A stretch of 64,000 nucleotides of DNA from Anaerolineaceae bacterium (GCA_016841365.1 JAENZI010000001.1:443639-507638); one strand, 5' to 3'; positions 50,923 through 59,619 are shown, numbered from the stretch's first letter. The notes: a model not told the origin generated them from the letters alone. A program made the numbers and translations.

Positions 50923-51648
50923 ATGGAATTGATCAATGTATCCGTCGGTATCGCATTTTTAGCAGGGCTGGTATCTTTTTTCTCGCCTTGCGTTTTTTCG
51001 TTGGTCCCGGCATATGTGGGCTACCTCAGCGGGCGCTCGCTCGCCCAGGCTGAAACTGGCAAGTCGGGCACGCAATTAGAAACATTTTTGCATGGGTTAG
51101 CATTTGTTTTGGGGTTCACTTTTGTTTTTATCTCATTGGGGATTGCGTTCTCAGCACTTAGTCAATTCTTTTATGAGGCGCGTGATGTGCTGGCGAAGGT
51201 GGGCGGGGTGGTCATCATCCTGTTTGGCCTTCACATGACGGGATTAATCCACATTGGCTTTTTGGATTATGATCTTCGGCCGGCGTCAACGGTGGGAAAA
51301 GGCCGGAGTCTGCTTTCCTCGTTTTTGATGGGCATCTTCTTCTCTGCGGGTTGGTCACCCTGTGTGGGACCAACTTTGGGTTTGATCCTGACGCTGGCAG
51401 TTGAACGGGCAAATATTGGCCAGGGTGTCGCCTTATTGAGTTTTTATTCACTGGGCATGGGGATCCCGTTCTTGGCAGCCGCCTTTGGTGTGGGGTGGGT
51501 CACAAACATCCTGCGAAAATACAGTAAGGCGATGAAGATTGCTCAAATTGTGATGGGTATTATTTTGATTATTGTGGGTGTGTTGTTGTTTTTGGGTATT
51601 TATCAGCGGCTGGTCACATTCGAGTCACTGATTGATTTTGGGATTTAA
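50923..51648 (+). CDS. ccdA: CcdA/DsbD-type thiol-electron transporter
   Basis: 241 residues, six TM helices. It passes electrons from cytoplasmic thioredoxin across the membrane to outside thiol proteins. The paired cysteine motifs are SFFSPCVFSLVPAYVGYLSG (first, with Ser where Pro is common after the cysteine) and GWSPCVGPTLGLILTLA (second). Membrane blocks FLHGLAFVLGFTFVFISLGIAF and GVALLSFYSLGMGIPFLAAAF are typical. It sits between the L,D-transpeptidase and a TlpA-like thioredoxin gene. Confidence 0.92.
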   Translation: MELINVSVGIAFLAGLVSFFSPCVFSLVPAYVGYLSGRSLAQAETGKSGTQLETFLHGLAFVLGFTFVFISLGIAFSALSQFFYEARDVLAKVGGVVIILFGLHMTGLIHIGFLDYDLRPASTVGKGRSLLSSFLMGIFFSAGWSPCVGPTLGLILTLAVERANIGQGVALLSFYSLGMGIPFLAAAFGVGWVTNILRKYSKAMKIAQIVMGIILIIVGVLLFLGIYQRLVTFESLIDFGI

Positions 51649-51670
51649 TGGTTTTATTGGAGCGTGTCTC

Positions 51671-52276
51671 TTGAAGAAAAAAGAAACATTTATCAATATT
51701 GGTATTTTGCTTGCCGTTGTCGTGTTGGCTGTTGTGCTTTATTTACGTTGGGATAATTTGATGGCGATTTTCAGTGCGAGCGCTGAATCTTCATCGGAGG
51801 ATGCTGCGATAGAGATGGCTGAGGCGACAACTACGGTTGAGCCTGAACCTGAGGAAATTCCTAAAGTACTGGCTGAAGATTTCGCACTGCTAAACCTTGA
51901 CGGTGAGACAGTGAATCTTTCTGATTTCCGCGGCAAATCTGTGTTGATTAATTTTTGGGCGATCTGGTGCCCGCCGTGCCGCAATGAATTACCGCTCATC
52001 CAGGAATATGCGGATTTATTTGAAGATGACCTGGTTGTTCTGGCGATCAACACCGCTGAAGACCGTACCAATGTGTTTCATTTTGCCCAGGAATTCGACT
52101 ATGATTTGACCTTCCTCCTGGATACATCGGGTGAGGTTGCGACAAAATACAGGGTGAGAGGGCTGCCAACCTCTTATTTTATTGATGCAGATGGCTTTAT
52201 TTCAGGGGTATATATTGGTGAGTTATCAGAATCATTGATCGCAACCTATCTTGCAGAGATGGGTTTGAGCAAATGA
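51671..52276 (+). CDS. TlpA/ResA-like membrane-anchored thioredoxin
   Basis: 201 residues from the TTG at 51671, which has GGAG upstream and starts LKKKETFINIG; an in-frame start at 51632 would overlap ccdA. A single N-terminal TM helix (INIGILLAVVVLAVVLYL) anchors an outside thioredoxin domain. The active site is WAIWCPPCRNELPL at about residue 96-110, followed by VLAINTAEDRTNVFHF and RGLPTSYFIDADGFI (cis-proline). It would reduce disulfides outside using electrons from CcdA. The stop overlaps the next start by 4 bp. Confidence 0.92.
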   Translation: MKKKETFINIGILLAVVVLAVVLYLRWDNLMAIFSASAESSSEDAAIEMAEATTTVEPEPEEIPKVLAEDFALLNLDGETVNLSDFRGKSVLINFWAIWCPPCRNELPLIQEYADLFEDDLVVLAINTAEDRTNVFHFAQEFDYDLTFLLDTSGEVATKYRVRGLPTSYFIDADGFISGVYIGELSESLIATYLAEMGLSK

Positions 52277-53265
52277 TCCAAGCCAGTTTGTTCATTTCAA
52301 AAGATCATCCCGATTATGATGAAATTTTGTCGGATCTAACGTCCCTTCAAGCTGAATATCCTCATCAACTAAATATTATTGATATTAACCAGGACCCGAT
52401 CCTAAAAGATGAATTTGCGGATCGTGCCCCGGTGCTTGATGTTGGCGTTTTTAGATTGATCAAGGCGTTTGGGCAGGAAGATTTACGCTTTGCGTTTAAA
52501 AAAGCAGAGGAACGGCTGCAGGAAGCACACGCCAATGGCAACGAAGTGCTGGTTAAAAGAATAACCGAACCCCTGCGGATGACTGGTCCTGACCGCTTTT
52601 CACGCTGGTTTTCTCAGCACTACATGGTTTTGGTGAACTTTTTCACTTTCTTATATGTGTTTTTGGCATTTCTTGCGCCGACATTCATGGAAATCGGCTG
52701 GCAAGCGCCTGCAAAAACGATCTATAAGGTCTACAGTCCGCTCTGCCATCAACTTGCTTTCCGATCCTTTTTTATTTATGGTAAGCAACCCTACTACCCA
52801 AGGGAACTGGCGGGTGTTGAGGGCGTGATCACTTATGGTGAAGCGACTGGATATGATGAATTTGACCTGGTCACCGCCAGGAATTTTCTCGGTAATGATG
52901 CCATGGGGTATAAATTAGCCCTTTGCGAGCGGGATATAGCCATTTATGGCGCGATCATTTTGTTTGGGATCGTATTTTCATTGACAGGCAAGAAGATTAA
53001 ACCACTGCCGTGGTATTTATGGCTCTTGATCGGTTTGGGTCCGATTGGCTTGGATGGTTTTTCACAGTTACTCAGTCAGACCGGGTTGGGGATTTTTAGC
53101 TGGCTGCCACTGCGCGAAAGCACACCGCTATTGCGTTCTCTAACAGGTGCGCTGTTTGGTCTGGCAACTGCATGGTTTGGCTTCCCGTATCTGGAAGAAT
53201 CGGTTCAGGAAAACCGGCGCGAAATGCAGTTGAAACACGCGATCGTAAAACAGATTTCCGACTGA
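52273..53265 (+). CDS. DUF2085 membrane protein with cysteine-less glutaredoxin-like N-terminus
   Basis: 330 residues. Residues 1-85 have the layout of the glutaredoxin-like DUF836 fold (ASLFISKDHPDYDEILSDLTSLQAEYPHQLNIIDI, and RAPVLDVGVFRL with the cis-proline), but the CxxC is absent: the usual loop reads SKDHPDYDE. After a linker, five or six TM helices form the DUF2085 part with YKVYSPLCHQLAFRSFFIYGKQ and YKLALCERDIAIYGAI, which carry the conserved His and Cys of that family. It overlaps the TlpA gene by 4 bp, in line with a shared thiol or metal theme. Function is unknown. Confidence 0.8.
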   Translation: MIQASLFISKDHPDYDEILSDLTSLQAEYPHQLNIIDINQDPILKDEFADRAPVLDVGVFRLIKAFGQEDLRFAFKKAEERLQEAHANGNEVLVKRITEPLRMTGPDRFSRWFSQHYMVLVNFFTFLYVFLAFLAPTFMEIGWQAPAKTIYKVYSPLCHQLAFRSFFIYGKQPYYPRELAGVEGVITYGEATGYDEFDLVTARNFLGNDAMGYKLALCERDIAIYGAIILFGIVFSLTGKKIKPLPWYLWLLIGLGPIGLDGFSQLLSQTGLGIFSWLPLRESTPLLRSLTGALFGLATAWFGFPYLEESVQENRREMQLKHAIVKQISD

Positions 53266-53271
53266 GGTTTT

Positions 53272-54057
53272 ATGGGCTTTGTTGAAAAAGATGGCTTGAG
53301 ATATTACCAGTTTGATATCTTTAAAGGCCAACCGATGTTCCATGCTATCCTGACCCGCGCTGGTGGATACAGCAAAGAACCGTTTGCCTCACTGAATTTT
53401 GGCGGCACCGTCGGGGATGATCCACAGGATGTGCTAAAAAATCATCAGCTCGTTTACGAAAAGTTTGGTTATGATTTTGATTCAAGATTTGATGTCTGGC
53501 AGGTGCACGGCACAAAGGTCCTCTGCACGGATGAACCCAGAGAAGTTGGCACACTGCATCAAAAGGCGGACGGGATCCTGACGGACCGCCCTGAGGTGAC
53601 CTTGTTCATGCGCTTTGCGGATTGCGTCCCGATTTTGATGTTTGACCCGGTGCATAAGGTGGTTGGGATTGCTCATGCTGGCTGGCAGGGCAGTGTGCAG
53701 CAAATTGCCCGGTACGCTGTTGAAAAAATGGTCAATTGTTATGGCTCCCGCCCAGAGAAAATATTGGCGGGGATCGGACCATCGATTTGTCAGTCTTGCT
53801 ACCCAGTCGGTAGGGAGGTGTTTGAGAAATTTTCAGATCGTTTTGGTGCTGCGGCTGAAGTTTTTTTTGAAAATCGTGACGGGAAATACCACCTGGACCT
53901 TTGGGAAGTGAATCGGCAGACACTCACGGATGCAGGCGTGCGTCAGATTGAGATCGCTGAAATTTGCACGGCATGCAATCTCGCTGACTGGTATTCTCAT
54001 CGAGCAGAAAATGGGAAGACAGGACGATTTGGCGTGATCATGTCGCTTGAGGGATAA
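53272..54057 (+). CDS. pgeF: Multicopper-fold purine nucleoside phosphorylase PgeF (YfiH/LACC1 family)
   Basis: 261 residues. The CuRO/LACC fold is marked by VWQVHGTKVLC, FADCVPILMFDPVHKVVGIAHAGWQGSVQQIA (catalytic Cys and His with the HAGWxG motif) and GIGPSICQSCYPVG. Older names call it polyphenol oxidase or laccase domain. Later work on the family shows purine-nucleoside phosphorolysis and peptidoglycan-editing functions. It lies 6 bp after the DUF2085 gene and 18 bp before the YggS gene, an arrangement common in division or cell-wall neighbourhoods. Confidence 0.92.
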   Translation: MGFVEKDGLRYYQFDIFKGQPMFHAILTRAGGYSKEPFASLNFGGTVGDDPQDVLKNHQLVYEKFGYDFDSRFDVWQVHGTKVLCTDEPREVGTLHQKADGILTDRPEVTLFMRFADCVPILMFDPVHKVVGIAHAGWQGSVQQIARYAVEKMVNCYGSRPEKILAGIGPSICQSCYPVGREVFEKFSDRFGAAAEVFFENRDGKYHLDLWEVNRQTLTDAGVRQIEIAEICTACNLADWYSHRAENGKTGRFGVIMSLEG

Positions 54058-54075
54058 TTCAGAGGGAGGAACGAT

Positions 54076-54822
54076 TTGACTGAGCAGATGAATGTTTTTG
54101 ATAAGCGAGTTTCTGAAATCCAGCGGAATCTGGATGTCCTCTATGAACGCATGGCACAGGCTGCCGAACGATCTGGACGGGCTAAAGAAAATGTCAAATT
54201 AGTCGCTGTCACCAAGATGATGCCATTGGAAACGGTTCAGGCAGGCATTGAAGCAGGACTGAACATCTTCGGTGAAAATTATGCCGAGCAAGCCGCTGAG
54301 AAAATCATTGCACTCAAAAACGATGAGCTGGTTGAATGGCATATGATCGGGCATATTCAGAGCCGTAAAGCCGAAACGGTTTGCAGGCACTTCGACATGG
54401 TCCATTCGCTTGACCGCCTAAAAATCGCCCGGCATCTCAATAAAAACGCTGGAATGCTTGGAAAAGTGATGCCTGTGTTGATTGAGGTCAACCTGAGCGG
54501 TGAGCAGAGCAAGTATGGTTTTGAAGCAAGCGACCCATCAACCTGGGAGTCGTTGGCAGCGGTTTTTGAAGAAATTTCTCGTCTGGAGAATTTAGCGATT
54601 CGGGGATTGATGACCATGCCCCCGTTTTTTGATGATCCTGAAAGAACACGCCCGATCTATCGAAAATTAAAGAGGTTGCAAGCCTATTTGATGGAACGCA
54701 TTCCAAATGTCTCATGGCAGGAACTCTCGATAGGGACCAGTTTTGATTTTGAGGTCGCCATTGAAGAGGGCGCCACCATGGTCAGGGTTGGCACAGAAAT
54801 CTTTGGATCTCGGTCAGCTTAG
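54076..54822 (+). CDS. YggS/PROSC family PLP-homeostasis protein
   Basis: 248 residues from a TTG at 54076, chosen because GGGAGGA ends five bases before it. The pyridoxal-phosphate lysine is in KLVAVTKMMPLETVQAGIEAG. Other conserved parts are NIFGENYAEQAAEKI, WHMIGHIQSRKAE, VLIEVNLSGEQSKYG and SIGTSFDFEVAIEEGATMVRVGTEIFG at the end. It binds PLP but has no known catalysis and keeps vitamin B6 and amino-acid pools balanced. It is followed by a YggT-type gene, the common yggS-yggT (ylmE-ylmG) pair. Confidence 0.93.
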   Translation: MTEQMNVFDKRVSEIQRNLDVLYERMAQAAERSGRAKENVKLVAVTKMMPLETVQAGIEAGLNIFGENYAEQAAEKIIALKNDELVEWHMIGHIQSRKAETVCRHFDMVHSLDRLKIARHLNKNAGMLGKVMPVLIEVNLSGEQSKYGFEASDPSTWESLAAVFEEISRLENLAIRGLMTMPPFFDDPERTRPIYRKLKRLQAYLMERIPNVSWQELSIGTSFDFEVAIEEGATMVRVGTEIFGSRSA

Positions 54823-54862
54823 GACGAACTTCTCAACGTGATCATTTAGAAATCAGGTATAC

Positions 54863-55123
54863 ATGACAGTTGTCGTTACCATTGTGAATGTTCTATTTCA
54901 ATTCTTAACCCTGCTTGTATTTGTGCACGTGCTGCTGGGCTATTTCCTGAACCCCTATCACCCAATTTTGCGCGCAACTGGAATTGTTGTGGAACCTTTG
55001 CTCAAACCGATCCGCAAGTTAATCCCATCGATCGGCGGATTGGATTTAAGCCCATTGGTTTTGATTTTGTTATTGGAAGTTTTGGGCAGCGTAATCGTCA
55101 GTCTGCTCAGAAATTTACGCTGA
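54863..55123 (+). CDS. YggT-family membrane protein
   Basis: 86 residues. Two hydrophobic helices (about 5-28 and 61-82) flank the YggT signature: YFLNPYHPILRATGIVVEPLLKPIRKLIPSIGGLDLSPLVLILLLEVLG. Linked in other bacteria to division or cell-shape gene clusters, with an unsettled function. It is 40 bp after yggS and ends 7 bp before the convergent zinc-ribbon gene. Confidence 0.9.
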   Translation: MTVVVTIVNVLFQFLTLLVFVHVLLGYFLNPYHPILRATGIVVEPLLKPIRKLIPSIGGLDLSPLVLILLLEVLGSVIVSLLRNLR

Positions 55124-55130
55124 TTTTCGA

Positions 55131-55832
55131 TTATCCTGCGAACAAGATCCTGCCGCATGATGGGCAGAATACCAATTTGTTCGAGGCTCGGATGGATTGC
55201 AGATCGGCGGGTGTCAGCGCCTGACCGCAGACGCTGCAACCGCCATCCGTCACTGCTGCGACGGCTGTGCCGTGTTTGGCTTTGCGAATCTTTTTGTATA
55301 GCGTGAGTGATTCGGGTTGCGTGGATTGGAGGACAGCCTCTTTTTCACGAATCAGGCGTTCGAGATCATCTTGCAGTTTATTGCGTTCTCCAAGCATTTC
55401 CGCATTTTCTTCAGCCGTGGTGCCTTTGGCCTGTTCAAGCGCTTTGATGGCTTGCTTTTCAGCTTTTTCTGCTGTTTCATGCGTGATCATTGCCTCTAAC
55501 TGCTCGTCTTCAAGCTGAGCGATGTAGCGCTTTAGCGCTTCTGTCTCCATTTGCAAATCCTGTAATTCTTTGGGATTTTTGATCTTCCCGCTAAACAGTG
55601 AGGCTTCGCTAGTTCGACGTTTTAGGCGCTGTGCCTCGACCTTATCTTCAATTTGACGTAGTTCAATCCGAGCCTTTTTTGCAATTTCTTCAGCATTTTT
55701 TAACGCTTTGGTCGCCTTCTGGATCCGCTGGTTATCGTTAAGAATACGTTCAATTTCTCCGAGACGAGTTTCTATTCGGTCAATGTTTGTATCCAGTTGC
55801 TGCAAGCGATAAAGGTTCAAAGATTCACTCAT
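55131..55832 (-). CDS. Coiled-coil protein with C4 zinc ribbon (CdsZ/zf-RING_7 type)
   Basis: 233 residues. Residues about 5-170 are continuous charged heptads (LDTNIDRIETRLGEIERIL, KALKNAEEIAKKARIELRQIEDKVEAQRLKRR, EHETAEKAEKQAIKALEQ) forming a long antiparallel coiled coil. The end holds a four-cysteine ribbon (GGCSVCGQALTPADLQSIR, LVFCPSCGRILF). Proteins of this build are widespread in bacteria, and their partners are poorly known. The loop SGKIKNPKELQDLQMETEAL is highly conserved in the family. Confidence 0.88.
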   Translation of the reverse strand: MSESLNLYRLQQLDTNIDRIETRLGEIERILNDNQRIQKATKALKNAEEIAKKARIELRQIEDKVEAQRLKRRTSEASLFSGKIKNPKELQDLQMETEALKRYIAQLEDEQLEAMITHETAEKAEKQAIKALEQAKGTTAEENAEMLGERNKLQDDLERLIREKEAVLQSTQPESLTLYKKIRKAKHGTAVAAVTDGGCSVCGQALTPADLQSIRASNKLVFCPSCGRILFAG

Positions 55833-55965
55833 AAATGTCTGACCTTTCGTGACCCTGTTAAGGGTGGATTAAGACGGATTCAGATTAGCTTAGTCGATCG
55901 TCAGGCTCTGGTCTAATTTTATCATCAGTTTTTTGTTTCAATTGAACCTGAATTTAAACATTATA

Positions 55966-55991
55966 TTATTCTTACGATTCTGCAAGAATAA
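55966..55991. promoter_or_regulatory. Inverted repeat upstream of the MoxR gene
   Basis: TTATTCTT (55966-55973) and AAGAATAA (55984-55991) are perfect 8-bp arms around a 10-nt spacer. A TAAAAT at 55994-55999 follows at once and could be a -10 box, so the repeat would cover the -35 region and spacer. It fits an operator better than a terminator, because no gene ends here. Confidence 0.4.
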
Positions 55992-56050
55992 GATAAAATT
56001 AAGTGGACATTTATTGTATGATTAATTGATGACTGCTTTCCAGGAGCGAT

Positions 56051-57019
56051 ATGATGGCAATTGATATTTCCAGTATCCGAACTTTGGGGGAAAAGTTAAA
56101 AAATAATCTTGGGAAAGTGATTATTGGTAAAGATGAAACAATACACCTGACAATGATCGCTTTGCTATGCCAGGGGCATATCCTGATCGAGGATGTTCCG
56201 GGCGTCGGCAAGACCATGCTGGCGCGTAGTTTAGCACGTTCCCTCGGCTGTCAGTTTAAGCGCATACAATTTACACCCGACATGCTGCCAAGTGATGTGA
56301 CCGGCGTTTCGATCTACAATCAAAATACACAGGAGTTTGAATACCGGCCTGGCCCAATCATGGCACAGATCGTATTAGGTGATGAGATCAACCGGGCGAC
56401 ACCTAAAACCCAATCGGCGCTGCTGGAGGCAATGGAGGAACGACAGGTAACTGTTGATGGGGTGACCTATGCGCTGCCCCAGCCTTTTGTCGTAATGGCA
56501 ACCCAAAACCCGATTGAGTATGAAGGCACCTTTCCCCTGCCAGAAGCGCAACTCGATCGCTTTTTGATGCGGATCGACCTGGGATACACTTCGTTGGGCA
56601 ATGAAATCAAAATCCTTGAGCAGCAGCAACTCGTGCATCCAATTCTTGAACTGGATCCAGTTGTTTCTGTAGATGAGATCCTTGAAGCGCAGAAAGCCGT
56701 CAAGCATGTTCATGTATCTGAGTCTGTCAAGCGCTATATTGTTGAGATGGTGCGTGAGACCCGTGAGCACCCCGAGGTGTATCTCGGTGCCAGCCCACGC
56801 GGCAGCCTGGGTTTGTTCAAGGCCGGGCAGGCGCGTGCTGCCTTGCTTGACAGAGATTATGTTTTGCCTGATGACATCAAATTCCTTGCACCTTACATTT
56901 TGGCACATCGTGTGATGGTCAGCCCTGCTGCCAGGCTATCGGATGTGAACGCCATGAAGATTGTGCGAGAAATTGTTAATTCATTGGCTATCCCAGGGGG
57001 AGAATTCAGCGGTCGATAG
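56051..57019 (+). CDS. MoxR-family AAA+ ATPase
   Basis: 322 residues; AGGAG precedes two adjacent ATG codons, 56051 and 56054. Walker A is [19 protein letters not shown] (about 46-64) and Walker [32 protein letters not shown]. Sensor and arginine-finger regions follow in [28 protein letters not shown] and [18 protein letters not shown]. MoxR proteins act as chaperones that assemble or metallate partner complexes, usually with a DUF58 protein and a von Willebrand factor gene. The DUF58 gene follows after 2 bp, but no VWA gene does. Confidence 0.95.
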   Translation: MMAIDISSIRTLGEKLKNNLGKVIIGKDETIHLTMIALLCQGHILIEDVPGVGKTMLARSLARSLGCQFKRIQFTPDMLPSDVTGVSIYNQNTQEFEYRPGPIMAQIVLGDEINRATPKTQSALLEAMEERQVTVDGVTYALPQPFVVMATQNPIEYEGTFPLPEAQLDRFLMRIDLGYTSLGNEIKILEQQQLVHPILELDPVVSVDEILEAQKAVKHVHVSESVKRYIVEMVRETREHPEVYLGASPRGSLGLFKAGQARAALLDRDYVLPDDIKFLAPYILAHRVMVSPAARLSDVNAMKIVREIVNSLAIPGGEFSGR

Positions 57020-57021
57020 AT

Positions 57022-58335
57022 ATGATCAAGCTGGGTCGTTCTTTTTGGTGGGTGATTTTTCTTCTTATTGCCAGCTTTCTTCTCTCGCGCATCCCGAACT
57101 TGTCCGATAATCCGATTTATTTGCGGTTGTTTATTCTATTTCTATTGATTTTGCTTACGAGTGGATTGTGGACAATCCTTTCGGTTTTACATCTTGAGGT
57201 CAACCGGACGACCCGTGTCAATCGCAAACCGGTAGGAGAGGTCTTTTCGGAGAATTTTGAGGTCTCTAACCGCTCAATCATCCCAAAGGTGTGGTTGAAA
57301 ATTACAGATCGATCCGATTTGCCCGGTGGAGCAGGATCACGGGTGCTAACCTTCATTGGCAGCCGACAGACCCGTACCTATATTGCCCACTCGCATTTAA
57401 TGCGAAGGGGATGGTTCCAGCTTGGCCCGACTCAAATATCGACTGGCGATTTTTTTGGGCTGTTTCTCGCACAAAAAGATTTCCCGGGGGAAGATAAGTT
57501 GTTGGTTCTCCCGCACATGGTTTCCATCCGTGAATTCCCGGCACCTTTTGGAATGCTGCCAGGTGGTCGGGCGTTGCGCCAAAAAACGCTGGAGGTAACG
57601 CCATATGTCGCAGGAGTGCGAGAATTTGTGCAAGGTGACCCGCTCAAGAGCATCCATTGGCCCTCGTCTGCCCGTAAGCAGCGTCTGATGGTCAAGGAAT
57701 TTGAAAAAGATCCATTGGCTGAAGTATGGATTTTTGTAGATATGCAGCGGTCGGTCCATTATTCTGCCGTAGATGAAGATAATGCGCGGCCACAGGAAAT
57801 TAACTGGCTGATCCAAAAGCAGCCGTTCAGATTACCTCCGGAGACCGAAGAATACGCGATTTCGATCGGCGCCACTTTGGCAAATTATTATATCCGGCAG
57901 AAGCGTGAAGTAGGTCTAATAGCTGCTGGACAGAGGTACGCGGTTCTTCCGGCGGAACGCGGCGAACGGCAGCTTGGGAAGATCCTCGAAACCCTGGCAG
58001 TTTTGCGCGCCGAAGGTGATCTTCCACTATGGGGGTTGATCAGCACACAACTCGTTCATCTCACACGGGGCAGCACGATCATCATGATATCTTCATCTGC
58101 TGATCAAAAAATCTTTACAGTTGCAGTTGACTTGATCCAGCGGGGGTTGAAACCGGTGGTGATCCTGATCGATCAAGCCAGTTTTGGCGGAGTACAGAGC
58201 TCGGGGGATTTGCACACGTTATTGATCAACCATGGTGTGCTGACCTTTACTGTCAGGAACGGCGACAATCTCAAATCCGTTCTTGAATCTCCGGGATTGT
58301 TGTTGACCAATCAGCCTTTCTTTCGCAACCAATAA
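57022..58335 (+). CDS. DUF58-domain membrane protein
   Basis: 437 residues. Two TM helices at about 8-20 and 32-53 are followed by a beta-rich stretch. The DUF58 core reads VTPYVAGVREFVQGDPLKSIHWPSSARKQRLMVKEFEKDPLAEVWIFVDMQ, where the GDPxxxIxW pattern is the family mark. A VWA-like continuation holds the rest (DLIQRGLKPVVILID). It is the usual partner of MoxR. Function unknown beyond this association. mreB follows after 210 bp with its own promoter. Confidence 0.92.
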   Translation: MIKLGRSFWWVIFLLIASFLLSRIPNLSDNPIYLRLFILFLLILLTSGLWTILSVLHLEVNRTTRVNRKPVGEVFSENFEVSNRSIIPKVWLKITDRSDLPGGAGSRVLTFIGSRQTRTYIAHSHLMRRGWFQLGPTQISTGDFFGLFLAQKDFPGEDKLLVLPHMVSIREFPAPFGMLPGGRALRQKTLEVTPYVAGVREFVQGDPLKSIHWPSSARKQRLMVKEFEKDPLAEVWIFVDMQRSVHYSAVDEDNARPQEINWLIQKQPFRLPPETEEYAISIGATLANYYIRQKREVGLIAAGQRYAVLPAERGERQLGKILETLAVLRAEGDLPLWGLISTQLVHLTRGSTIIMISSSADQKIFTVAVDLIQRGLKPVVILIDQASFGGVQSSGDLHTLLINHGVLTFTVRNGDNLKSVLESPGLLLTNQPFFRNQ

Positions 58336-58460
58336 TTCTAATGGGTTCGTAAGAAAAGATGGAAAATGTGGATTAACTTGTCTCACCTTTGTCGAGGGTA
58401 GGCTGGTTGACAGGGTTGGGTCTGAAAGGTAAACTGCTTTTCGGTCGTGCATTCGTGTAT

Positions 58461-58487
58461 ATGACAATCATTATCCTATGGTATAAT
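58461..58487 (+). promoter_or_regulatory. Promoter of mreB
   Basis: TATAAT lies at 58482-58487. ATGACA at 58461-58466 is a possible -35 with a short 15-bp spacer. Transcription would start near 58494, right before the inverted repeat at 58499-58522. Confidence 0.5.
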
Positions 58488-58498
58488 TGCGACGATTT

Positions 58499-58522
58499 AT
58501 TGGTAATCTGAGTATTACCAAT
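58499..58522 (+). promoter_or_regulatory. Perfect inverted repeat in the mreB 5' leader
   Basis: ATTGGTAAT (58499-58507), a 6-nt CTGAGT loop and ATTACCAAT (58514-58522) make a 9-bp hairpin at the predicted 5' end of the mreB mRNA. It is 10 bases before AAGGAG (58533-58538). It could stabilise the transcript or be an operator. Confidence 0.55.
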
Positions 58523-58545
58523 CTTGTTTAATAAGGAGTAAAACA

Positions 58546-59619
58546 TTGGCGTTTTCCCCGCTAAACTGGTTCTGGGGATTATTTTCTCTGGATATTGGCA
58601 TTGATTTGGGTACAGCAAATACCCTGATCAACATCCGCGGCAAAGGCATTGTGATCAATGAGCCATCTTGGGTCGCGCTTGATAAGCGTACCCGTGATCC
58701 GATTGCTATTGGTGCGCAAGCCAGAGCCATGGTAGGGCGGACACCAGCTAATGTTGTTGCCATCCGTCCGTTACGGGATGGCGTTATTTCTGAATATGAG
58801 ATCACGCAGGCGATGCTGGAATATTTTATTGGTAAAGCGCACCAGCAGAGCATTGTACCTCTGCCGAAACCCAGGGTGGTCGTCGGTATTCCATCTGGCG
58901 CAACCGAAGTGGAAAAACGAGCAGTGTTTGATGCGGCCATGGCTGCTGGTGCTCGGGAGGTGAACTTGGTTCATGAACCTTCTGCCGCAGCAATTGGCGC
59001 AGGGTTGCCAGTTAATGATGTGCAGGGAACGATGATCGTGGATATCGGCGGTGGCACGACAGAGGTCGCCGCAATTGCCATGGGCGGTGTGGTTGTTTCC
59101 CGTTCGCTGCGGGTTGCAGGGGATGAGCTTGATCAGGACATTATCAATTACATCCGCAATAAGTACAACCTGTTTATCGGTGACCGGATGGCAGAAAAGG
59201 TGAAAACTACCATTGGTTCCGCTTACCCGATGAAGGAAGAGTTGACCTTCGTGGTGCGGGGCCGCAACCTGGTGACGGGATTGCCAGAGGCGATTGAGGT
59301 TTCATCTGTAGAAATTCGTGAGGCAATGTCAAGTTCGATCACTGTGATTGTTAAAACCATCCGGGATGCGATTGATGAAGCACCTCCGGAAATAGTCTCT
59401 GACTTGATGGATAGCGGTATTTGCTTAGCTGGAGGGACTTCGCAATTAAAGAATTTATCCGAAAGATTGTCTTCAGATTTGAATGTGCGTGTGTGGGTGG
59501 CTGAAGACCCGATGACCTGTGTGGCACGGGGGTGCGGTATTATTTTAGAGAATAAAGGTGAATTCTCAAGTTTTCTGGTTGGACTGGAACGTGATTCAGT
59601 CCGGCGGACGTTATCTTAA
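58546..59619 (+). CDS. mreB: Rod-shape-determining actin homologue MreB
   Basis: 357 residues from a TTG, supported by AAGGAG seven bases upstream. Membrane-bound actin-like filaments of MreB place the side-wall synthesis machine. Nucleotide motifs are GIDLGTANTLINIRGKGIVINEPS (phosphate 1), GIPSGATEVEKRAVFDAAMAAGAREVNLVHEPSAAAIGAGLP, MIVDIGGGTTEVAAIAMGG (phosphate 2) and CLAGGTSQLKNL (adenosine). It leads mreBCD and mrdA, though a hairpin lies between mreB and mreC. Confidence 0.97.
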   Translation: MAFSPLNWFWGLFSLDIGIDLGTANTLINIRGKGIVINEPSWVALDKRTRDPIAIGAQARAMVGRTPANVVAIRPLRDGVISEYEITQAMLEYFIGKAHQQSIVPLPKPRVVVGIPSGATEVEKRAVFDAAMAAGAREVNLVHEPSAAAIGAGLPVNDVQGTMIVDIGGGTTEVAAIAMGGVVVSRSLRVAGDELDQDIINYIRNKYNLFIGDRMAEKVKTTIGSAYPMKEELTFVVRGRNLVTGLPEAIEVSSVEIREAMSSSITVIVKTIRDAIDEAPPEIVSDLMDSGICLAGGTSQLKNLSERLSSDLNVRVWVAEDPMTCVARGCGIILENKGEFSSFLVGLERDSVRRTLS

